Below, piece by piece: positions 10,299 through 16,854 of a stretch of DNA of 64,000 bases. The notes beneath the pieces are model-generated. The model had not been told where the DNA came from and did not search any database. It saw only the letters and a program-made list of their open reading frames with translations. Each line of letters starts with the position of its first letter. The stretch's first letter is position 1. This DNA comes from Flavobacterium flevense (lineage in GTDB: Bacteria > Bacteroidota > Bacteroidia > Flavobacteriales > Flavobacteriaceae), in NCBI RefSeq assembly GCF_900142775.1, contig NZ_FRCC01000002.1:657831-721830 (forward strand), given 5' to 3'. A program made the translations under genes and the position numbers.

Positions 10299-13200
10299 AT
10301 GAATAAAAATTACTTTACTTCTATTAAACCAATAAACACAATTAAAACCTGCTGTTTTTTATTGGTAATTTGCTTTTCAATTTCCATTTCGACCTATAGT
10401 CAAACTACAAAAACCTTAACTACATCAGGTGAATTAGAAATTCCTGCCGGAGTTACAAGTTTATCTGTACAAACATGGGGTGCAGGCGGTGGAGGTGGTG
10501 GTTCTAATGAATTGTTAACACTTCTTAGTCTTGGATCGGCTGGAGGTGGTGGTGGGGGCGGTGCTTATAACCAAGGGAATGTTTCTGTCACTGCAATTCC
10601 AACTAATGCTAAAATTTCTTACATTATTGGTCAAGGAGGAGCTGGTGGAAGTTATGGGAGTGCTACACTTAATGGTTTGGCTGGAGGACAAACTACTTTT
10701 TCTACTATTGCAGCTAATGGAGGGCAAGGCGGAGGTGGAGGTACTTTGTTAGTTCGGGCAGGTGTAGGGGGTACAGGTGGCTTAGGTGGTTTTAAAAATG
10801 GAGGAAATGGTAGTTCGGCTTATTTAGTTGCAATTAATCTTAATCCATTAAATTTACAAATAGGAGTTAACAGAAGTGGTGGGGGTGGAGGAAGTGCCGG
10901 AACCGCTCTTAATGGTAATAACGCATCTGGTCTTACAGGAGGAATGGCTGTAGCTGGTGGAGCTGCAGGAGGGAATGGTAGTGAGAAACAATTGTTATTA
11001 AGTTTGGTTGCTTCTCCAAATGTTCCAGGTTCTCCAGGTGGTTTCCCTGGAGGAGGTGGTGGTGGTGCAACTGGTGGAGGATTGGTTAATGGATTGTTAA
11101 ATGGAATTCTTGGAGGTAGTAGTTCTGATGTTAGCAATGGAGGAAAAGGTGGAGACGGTCAAATAAAAGTCACTTATACTTGTCCTGTTTATAGTATCTC
11201 GAATCTTACTGCCGATGCTGCTTGTGTTCAGACATCTGCTATTCATTTGATTGGTAATTTACCTATAGGAACTTATACAGTAACTTATAATAGAAGTGCT
11301 CCGGCAGCAACCGGACTTACAGCTAATATGGTAGTTGAGACAGCAGGGACTGGTACTATTAATGTTGTCGGTTTGCCTGTTGCCGGTTCAAGTACAATTA
11401 CTATCACAGAACTTAAATCAGTAGATTGTGTGAGTAGTGTGAATGCATCAATTACTTTTGACAGAGCTGTAAAACCAACAACTGGAACAATAACTCACCC
11501 TACTTGTGCGGAGCCCAAAGGAACTGTTGTCTTAGACAATTTAGTAATTGGAGGGACTATTCATCAAACAGGAGTTGCAAATACCAGTTATCCCATAACT
11601 TCAAATCCTCAAACAATCACAGGTCTTGATTCCGGAAATTATAATTTTGTTGTTTCCAATGGTATTTGTAGTTCTCAAACAGTCTCTGATATAACTTCTG
11701 TAACTATTGATAATCCACCGCCTGTAAGAACATGGAACGGAACCTGGGACGGAATTCCCACGATAGAAAATAAAGTGATTTTTGCAGAAAGCTATAATGA
11801 AGATCCGGAAAATTTAGATGAAAATGTGAATATCGAAGCCTGTTCCTGCGAAGTGAATTCAGGAGCTCATGTTACTTTTAAAACAGGGCGCTATTTGAAA
11901 CTAAGAAATGAAGTAATAGTTAATCCGGCTGGGTCGTTAACTTTTGAAAATAATACCAGTTTAGTTCAGCTAAACGATGCTGCTGAAAACTCAGGTGAGA
12001 TTACCTATAAAAGACATACAAAACCCGTAAAAAGATATGATTTTACTTATTGGTCATCACCGGTTGAAGAGGAGTTTTTGAAGGATGTATCACCACTTAC
12101 TTTAGGAGATAAATACTATAGTTTTAATCCCGTTTCAGGTTGGCAAATTCATTATAACGGAAATCAGGAGATGTACCCCGGAGAAGGTTATATCATAAGA
12201 GCACCTCAAAGTTTCAGTATAACTGATCCTACTATTGATGAAACACCAAAGTTCACAGGCAAGCCTAATAACGGTGAAGTCAAAAAGAATTTAACCGCTG
12301 GACTGGTTTATCTGATAGGAAATCCCTATCCTTCGGCTATTAGTGCCGATGCTTTTTTGTCTGAAAATGATAGTAAATTAGAAGGAACGCTTTATTTCTG
12401 GACTCATAATTCGCCGCCAAGTATCAACGTTGACGGAGATGCTATTTATAATTATACTGCTAATGATTATGCGACTTATAATCTTACAGGAGGGATTAGT
12501 ACGGCCATTAATGATGATGATCCTAATGATCCGGATGATAATTTTAATAATGCAACACCAAATGGAAATATTGCGGCTGCTCAAGCCTTTTTTGCACCGG
12601 CAAGTGAAATGGGAGGTGAAATTGTTTTTAATAACAGCATGCGTCTTTTAGATGGTGAAGTAATGGATGATGGAGAAGAGTATGATGAGGTAAGAGATAA
12701 TTCTCAGTTTTTTAAATTAGAAACTACATCAAAAACTACTAATGAAATAGAGAAAAATCGGGTGTGGTTGAATTTGTCTAATGCGGAAGGTGCTTTTAAG
12801 CAAACATTAGTGGGTTACATTAGCGGAGCGACAAATGATTATGAGGGGAAATTTGATGGAATAAGTTATGACGGAAATCAATATCTGGACTTTTATAGTG
12901 TTAATCAGGCACTAAATTTAGCTATTCAGGGCCGTGCACTACCTTTTCAACAGAAAGACAGTGTAGTTTTAGGTTATAAATCAACTATTGCAGGTGATTT
13001 TAAAATCAGTATTGATCATGCTGATGGAGTTTTGGCTTCGCAAAAAGTTTTCTTAGAAGATAAAGTTTTGCAAGTGCTACATGATTTGAAAAATCCTTAC
13101 TCTTTTACTACCGAAAAAGGAATTTTCAATGATCGGTTTGTATTGCGGTATGAAGATAAAAACGCTTTGGTTGAAACGGTTAGTGATAGTGCTGTTGAAG

Positions 13201-13424
13201 GAGTTGTTATCTCGAATAAGAACAAAACCATCACTATTGCTACTACAGATGAAATCATCAAAACCATTTACATTTATGATTTTTCGGGAAGATTAGTGTA
13301 TTCAGATACGGAAGTTAATTTAGAAACTGTAACTATTCGTAATGTATCAGGTACTCATCAAATTTTGATTGTCACAGTAGTATTAGAAAATGGTAAAAAA
13401 GCAGTGAAGAAAATAATCTATTAA
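10299..13424 (+). CDS. T9SS-exported surface protein with glycine-rich N-terminal domain, paralog 3 of 3
   Basis: A 1041-residue secreted protein. A signal peptide occupies about residues 1-35 (CCFLLVICFSISIS core). Residues ~60-290 are extremely glycine rich, with many GGGGGG runs opened by VQTWGAGGGGGG. This pattern is known from polyglycine-II helical bundles in phage tip adhesins and ALK-type glycine-rich domains, so a rigid Gly lattice is a reasonable guess. A SprB-like repeat follows (about 390-470). The shared C-terminal module runs from about residue 478 and ends in a T9SS sorting domain (IYIYDFSGRLVYSD ... VKKIIY). It carries an acidic insertion around 730-750 (DDDPNDPDDN) that paralogs 1 and 2 lack, possibly calcium binding. 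Function is unknown; surface adhesion is inferred. Confidence 0.8.
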   Translation: MNKNYFTSIKPINTIKTCCFLLVICFSISISTYSQTTKTLTTSGELEIPAGVTSLSVQTWGAGGGGGGSNELLTLLSLGSAGGGGGGGAYNQGNVSVTAIPTNAKISYIIGQGGAGGSYGSATLNGLAGGQTTFSTIAANGGQGGGGGTLLVRAGVGGTGGLGGFKNGGNGSSAYLVAINLNPLNLQIGVNRSGGGGGSAGTALNGNNASGLTGGMAVAGGAAGGNGSEKQLLLSLVASPNVPGSPGGFPGGGGGGATGGGLVNGLLNGILGGSSSDVSNGGKGGDGQIKVTYTCPVYSISNLTADAACVQTSAIHLIGNLPIGTYTVTYNRSAPAATGLTANMVVETAGTGTINVVGLPVAGSSTITITELKSVDCVSSVNASITFDRAVKPTTGTITHPTCAEPKGTVVLDNLVIGGTIHQTGVANTSYPITSNPQTITGLDSGNYNFVVSNGICSSQTVSDITSVTIDNPPPVRTWNGTWDGIPTIENKVIFAESYNEDPENLDENVNIEACSCEVNSGAHVTFKTGRYLKLRNEVIVNPAGSLTFENNTSLVQLNDAAENSGEITYKRHTKPVKRYDFTYWSSPVEEEFLKDVSPLTLGDKYYSFNPVSGWQIHYNGNQEMYPGEGYIIRAPQSFSITDPTIDETPKFTGKPNNGEVKKNLTAGLVYLIGNPYPSAISADAFLSENDSKLEGTLYFWTHNSPPSINVDGDAIYNYTANDYATYNLTGGISTAINDDDPNDPDDNFNNATPNGNIAAAQAFFAPASEMGGEIVFNNSMRLLDGEVMDDGEEYDEVRDNSQFFKLETTSKTTNEIEKNRVWLNLSNAEGAFKQTLVGYISGATNDYEGKFDGISYDGNQYLDFYSVNQALNLAIQGRALPFQQKDSVVLGYKSTIAGDFKISIDHADGVLASQKVFLEDKVLQVLHDLKNPYSFTTEKGIFNDRFVLRYEDKNALVETVSDSAVEGVVISNKNKTITIATTDEIIKTIYIYDFSGRLVYSDTEVNLETVTIRNVSGTHQILIVTVVLENGKKAVKKIIY

Positions 13425-13440
13425 CGCATTTTATAAGTAT

Positions 13441-13478
13441 AAAAAAAATCCATTAGCGTCTGACTAATGGATTTTTTT
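13441..13478. terminator. bidirectional terminator between surface protein 3 and bioB
   Basis: Stem ATCCATTAG (13448-13456) pairs with CTAATGGAT (13464-13472). It is flanked by eight A on the left and seven T on the right, so it can end both the plus-strand surface gene and the minus-strand bioB transcript. Confidence 0.85.
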
Positions 13479-13496
13479 GTATTTCAGAAAAGATAT

Positions 13497-14582
13497 TTAT
13501 TTACCTTTAATAGATGCTTCAACATTACGTTCAATAGTGTGTCCGGGACGAGACCATTTTGGTTTTTCACCTAACGGAACAAATTGAGAATCGGCAGCTT
13601 CTACTGTTTGCGGTTGTGAAACCTTAGTAAAAGGTTTTTGCGGATTCAAACCTAATATTTCAAACATTTTCATGTCTTCGTTTACATCCGGATTTGGTGT
13701 TGTTAAAAGTTTATCACCTGCAAAGATCGAATTGGCACCTGCAAAAAAGCACATTGCTTGTCCTTCACGGCTCATATTTGTTCTTCCAGCTGAAAGGCGA
13801 ACCTGAGTTTCCGGCATGACAATTCGGGTAGTGGCTACCATTCGAATCATTTCCCATATTTCAACTGGTTTTTCTTCTTCCATTGGTGTTCCTTCAACAG
13901 CAACAAGTGCATTAATCGGCACTGATTCCGGTTGAGGGTTTAAAGTAGAAAGAGCTACTAACATTCCTGCTCTGTCTTCGATACTTTCCCCCATCCCAAT
14001 AATTCCTCCGCTACAAACAGTCACATTCGTTTTACGAACATTTTCTATCGTTTCTAAACGGTCTTCAAAACCTCGGGTAGAAATAACATCTTTATAATAT
14101 TCTTCAGAAGTATCCAGATTATGATTGTAAGCATATAAACCTGCTTCAGCTAATCGTTGTGCCTGATTTTCGGTAATCATACCTAAAGTACAACAAACTT
14201 CCATATCCAGTTTATTAATGGTACGAACCATTTCTAAAACCTGGTCAAATTCAGGTCCGTCTTTTACATTTCTCCAGGCTGCTCCCATACATACACGGGA
14301 AGAACCTGTAGATTTAGCACGCAAAGCCTGAGCTTTAACCTGACTCACGCTCATTAAATCATTTCCTTCAACGCCTGTGTTATAACGTGCTGCCTGAGGA
14401 CAATAACCACAATCTTCCGGACATCCTCCTGTTTTAATTGATAATAATGTCGATACCTGAACCACATTTGGGTCATGGTGTTCTCTATGAATTGAAGCTG
14501 CTTCGAAAAGCAAATCCATCATCGGTTTATTATATATAGCAATAATTTCTTCTTTTGTCCAATCGTGTTTTGTAATACTCAT
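13497..14582 (-). CDS. bioB: biotin synthase
   Basis: Radical SAM enzyme that inserts sulfur into dethiobiotin in the last step of biotin synthesis (cytoplasm). The 361 residues fit the family. The CxxxCxxC motif for the [4Fe-4S] cluster is C54, C58 and C61 (GGCPEDCGYC). The second-cluster ligands are visible in RVCMGAAWR, EVCCTLGM and VTVCSGG, and the conserved Arg in VRLSAGRTNM. The gene stands alone; no other bio gene is nearby. A full -33/-7 promoter lies just upstream. The C-terminus extends about 15-20 residues beyond the E. coli-type core, which is unremarkable. Confidence 0.96.
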   Translation of the reverse strand: MSITKHDWTKEEIIAIYNKPMMDLLFEAASIHREHHDPNVVQVSTLLSIKTGGCPEDCGYCPQAARYNTGVEGNDLMSVSQVKAQALRAKSTGSSRVCMGAAWRNVKDGPEFDQVLEMVRTINKLDMEVCCTLGMITENQAQRLAEAGLYAYNHNLDTSEEYYKDVISTRGFEDRLETIENVRKTNVTVCSGGIIGMGESIEDRAGMLVALSTLNPQPESVPINALVAVEGTPMEEEKPVEIWEMIRMVATTRIVMPETQVRLSAGRTNMSREGQAMCFFAGANSIFAGDKLLTTPNPDVNEDMKMFEILGLNPQKPFTKVSQPQTVEAADSQFVPLGEKPKWSRPGHTIERNVEASIKGK

Positions 14583-14604
14583 TGTATTGTATTTTTTGAT
14601 GCGT

Positions 14605-14634
14605 CAAAAGTAGTCAAATTGTTCAAAATAGCAA
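14605..14634 (-). promoter_or_regulatory. bioB promoter (TTG-N19-TACTTTTG)
   Basis: On the minus strand, TTG at 14634-14632 and TACTTTTG at 14612-14605 are separated by 19 bases. This is a perfect match to the Bacteroidota sigma-A consensus. The leader to the bioB ATG is only about 15-20 bases. No BirA-like operator could be recognised. Confidence 0.75.
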
Positions 14635-14666
14635 TGCAATAGCTTTAAAAAGGGATGAGCAGTACA

Positions 14667-15104
14667 TTAGTCAGCTGAAAATCGATTGTTCCAATACAAC
14701 ATTAGCAATAGCGTTACAATTACTGAGGAAGCGACTCCTTCAAATAATAAAGAAATCGAATAGGCATCTATGGAAGGATTTCCGCCAAACAGGAATGTTT
14801 CCGACAGCGATTGTGCAAATGCGTCTCCGCCTTGCAGATAACTATAAATTACTAAAGCAATAATACTTAAAACTACGCCAATTACAGAAGTAAACATGGC
14901 AGAAACGGCATTAGAAACAAATTGCTTATTTCCTTTTTCCAGATTTTGTTTAATGGTTCTGTTAACGCCATAAAAAACAAATAGGATGTTTAAAAACCTC
15001 AGGTAAAAAAGATGAGCTAAGCCTAATAGTTCCATTAACAAAAAGTAAATACTTACAGCAATGAAAATAATAAATCCGTTGATGATTTCTTGATGCAGTT
15101 TCAT
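14667..15104 (-). CDS. four-helix membrane protein, duplicated copy 2
   Basis: I do not recognise the family. The 145 residues contain four predicted membrane helices (about 9-30, 32-48, 70-92 and 118-138) with a positively charged loop after helix 2 (NRTIKQNLEKGNK). It is clearly related to the gene immediately upstream (15166-15603): the same length, the shared FYLRxxNILFVFYGVN stretch, the NAVSA motif before helix 3 and a QGGDAF/KGGDEF motif in the loop after it. The two genes are separated by 61 bases and are probably cotranscribed. Nothing in the neighbourhood suggests a function. Confidence 0.65.
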   Translation of the reverse strand: MKLHQEIINGFIIFIAVSIYFLLMELLGLAHLFYLRFLNILFVFYGVNRTIKQNLEKGNKQFVSNAVSAMFTSVIGVVLSIIALVIYSYLQGGDAFAQSLSETFLFGGNPSIDAYSISLLFEGVASSVIVTLLLMLYWNNRFSAD

Positions 15105-15165
15105 TTTATTCGAATTAAAATTGAAAATAAAAGAACCGGAAACCTAAATGTAAGTATTTCGATTT

Positions 15166-15603
15166 CTAATCAGATGGGTATTTTCTTTTCCAGAATAGCA
15201 ATAATGAAAAGCTAACAATCATTACTGAAACTATTGCTTCAATCAGTAGGGAAAAAACATAAGTCATTACAGTAGCTTCTCCCGGATACAGTAAAGTGTA
15301 AGATAAACTTTCAATAAATTCATCACCTCCTTTAGAATAAATATAAGCAGTTAGCCCCATAAGGCTTAAAAACACACCAATAAATCCGGTAATGAATGCG
15401 GAAACAGCATTTTTACCAAAATTATTTTTTCCCTCCTTATAATTAGATTGTAAGGTTTTGTTGACGCCGTAAAAGACAAACAAAATATTGAATAATCTTA
15501 AGTAAAATACGTCAGTCAGTTGGAGTACTTCTATTAATGCAAAATAAAGAGCAATACCAATAAAAATAATTACTCCATTGTATAATTCTTTAGCTATTTT
15601 CAT
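15166..15603 (-). CDS. four-helix membrane protein, duplicated copy 1
   Basis: Unrecognised inner-membrane protein of 145 residues with four predicted helices; paralog of the next gene downstream. Shared landmarks are FYLRLFNILFVFYGVN, NAVSAFITGFIGV and a charged ending (KRKYPSD). A perfect -7 element lies upstream at 15659-15666. A TTGATAG/CTATCAA inverted repeat (15634-15640 and 15655-15661) sits in the leader and partly overlaps that element, so it could be an operator or an RNA hairpin. Confidence 0.65.
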   Translation of the reverse strand: MKIAKELYNGVIIFIGIALYFALIEVLQLTDVFYLRLFNILFVFYGVNKTLQSNYKEGKNNFGKNAVSAFITGFIGVFLSLMGLTAYIYSKGGDEFIESLSYTLLYPGEATVMTYVFSLLIEAIVSVMIVSFSLLLFWKRKYPSD

Positions 15604-15633
15604 ACGTTTTAATTTTTAAGTTAAAAAAATTAT

Positions 15634-15666
15634 TTGATAGTAATTGTGGATTGTCTATCAAATTTA
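15634..15666 (-). promoter_or_regulatory. -7 element and inverted repeat upstream of the membrane-protein pair
   Basis: On the minus strand TAAATTTG occupies 15666-15659 and matches TAnnTTTG exactly; no TTG lies at the right distance upstream. The inverted repeat TTGATAG (15634-15640) / CTATCAA (15655-15661) overlaps the downstream edge of the element, which is a position suited to a repressor. Confidence 0.5.
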
Positions 15667-15718
15667 CGCAAAAAAAGTAGGAATTATTTAAAAACAGAAA
15701 GGTTTTTTTACTTAATGC

Positions 15719-16648
15719 TTAAAGGTTTTCGATGTAAGAAAGTGTCTGAATTTTGTCTTTTTCAATCTGTTCTTTTAATAATAACAGCGAATCAAATTTT
15801 TCTTCACTCCGTATCCGTTGGTATATGGCAACGGTAATTTTTTGGTCATATAAATCGCCTGCAAAATTTAAATAATGAATTTCAACAGATAATTGTTCCT
15901 CGCCAACAGTTGGGTTATGACCAATATTCATCATGCCAAATACGGTTTGATTGTTGATCTCACTCGATACAACATACACTCCTTTGGACGGAATAAGTTT
16001 GTAATCTTCTTCAATTTTCAGATTAGCGGTGGGGAAACCAATTGTTCTTCCCAGCTGTTTACCTTTAATAACGGTTCCTGTTAAAAAATACTGGTATCCC
16101 AGGTATTTATTGGCTAAAAGCATTTCGCCTTCCTGAATAGCATTTCTGATTTTTGTAGAACTTACCGAGATAGCATTGATTTCCTGAGCCGATATTTGTT
16201 CTACTTCAAAGCCGTATTTTTCTCCAAATTCAATAAGATTGTTGATATCGGCAGTTCTGTTTCTTCCAAAACGATGATCGTAACCAATGATTATTTTATG
16301 AATTTTAAATTGTTCTACAAGCACAGTTCGTACAAAATCTTCTGCAGTTAATCTGGAGAAAATTTCATCAAAAGGGTGAATGACAAGATTTTGAATTCCT
16401 AATTGTTCTAAAAGCAGTATTTTTTCAGACATAGTATTCAGAAGTTTTATTTCTGAACGTTCCTGTAAAATCATTCGGGGGTGTGGAAAAAAAGTAAGAA
16501 CAAGGCTCTCATACTTTTCATCCTGAGTATTCTGAATTACTTTTTCCAGTATTTTTTTATGCCCAATATGTACTCCGTCAAAGGTGCCTAAAGTAAGGAT
16601 AGTTTTTTTGGGAGAACTGAAATCTTTTATAGAATGAAAAATCTTCAA
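15719..16648 (-). CDS. ribF: bifunctional riboflavin kinase / FAD synthetase
   Basis: Converts riboflavin to FMN and then FAD in the cytoplasm. The N-terminal adenylyltransferase half has GTFDGVHIGHKKIL (the HxGH nucleotidyltransferase motif) and the later SSTKIRNAIQEG motif. The C-terminal flavokinase half has GRTIGFPTANL and the NIGHNPTVG region. I place the start at the TTG at 16648, giving 309 residues beginning MKIFHSIKDF as in relatives. A longer reading from the TTG at 16672 is unlikely because that codon lies inside a perfect -7 promoter element (16670-16677), so it would not be in the mRNA. It is a single-gene unit upstream of the duplicated membrane proteins on the same strand. Confidence 0.94.
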   Translation of the reverse strand: MKIFHSIKDFSSPKKTILTLGTFDGVHIGHKKILEKVIQNTQDEKYESLVLTFFPHPRMILQERSEIKLLNTMSEKILLLEQLGIQNLVIHPFDEIFSRLTAEDFVRTVLVEQFKIHKIIIGYDHRFGRNRTADINNLIEFGEKYGFEVEQISAQEINAISVSSTKIRNAIQEGEMLLANKYLGYQYFLTGTVIKGKQLGRTIGFPTANLKIEEDYKLIPSKGVYVVSSEINNQTVFGMMNIGHNPTVGEEQLSVEIHYLNFAGDLYDQKITVAIYQRIRSEEKFDSLLLLKEQIEKDKIQTLSYIENL

Positions 16649-16669
16649 AGTAAATATTTTATAATAGTG

Positions 16670-16677
16670 CAAATTTA
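16670..16677 (-). promoter_or_regulatory. ribF -7 element
   Basis: On the minus strand TAAATTTG at 16677-16670 is a perfect -7 element followed by GCAC. It leaves a leader of roughly 15 bases to the TTG start at 16648. No TTG -33 box is obvious. Its position decides the choice of ribF start. Confidence 0.55.
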
Positions 16678-16801
16678 TACTATCTAATTTAAATTTGATA
16701 CTCTGCTTATTCTATTTTTGAGGATTTATGCTCTTTGTAACAAAAAACCAAATTTAATTTAAGTATTGCGTTTGTTTTGGCTGTTTAATTAAGACAGGAA
16801 G

Positions 16802-16833
16802 TTGAATATTTTAGTTTAAATACTTTATTTTTG
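16802..16833 (+). promoter_or_regulatory. promoter of the secreted metalloprotease (TTG-N21-TATTTTTG)
   Basis: TTG at 16802-16804 and TATTTTTG at 16826-16833 are separated by 21 bases. Transcription should begin near 16838-16840, so the TTG at 16831 cannot be the start codon and the ATG at 16855 is. Confidence 0.65.
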
Positions 16834-16854
16834 AAACTTAAATTTAAGCTAATC

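Noticed and set aside
10820..11137. Proline-rich 105-residue frame on the minus strand
   Set aside because: It is the reverse-complement shadow of the Gly-rich coding region (GGT/GGA runs read as Pro codons) and lies fully inside the surface-protein gene.
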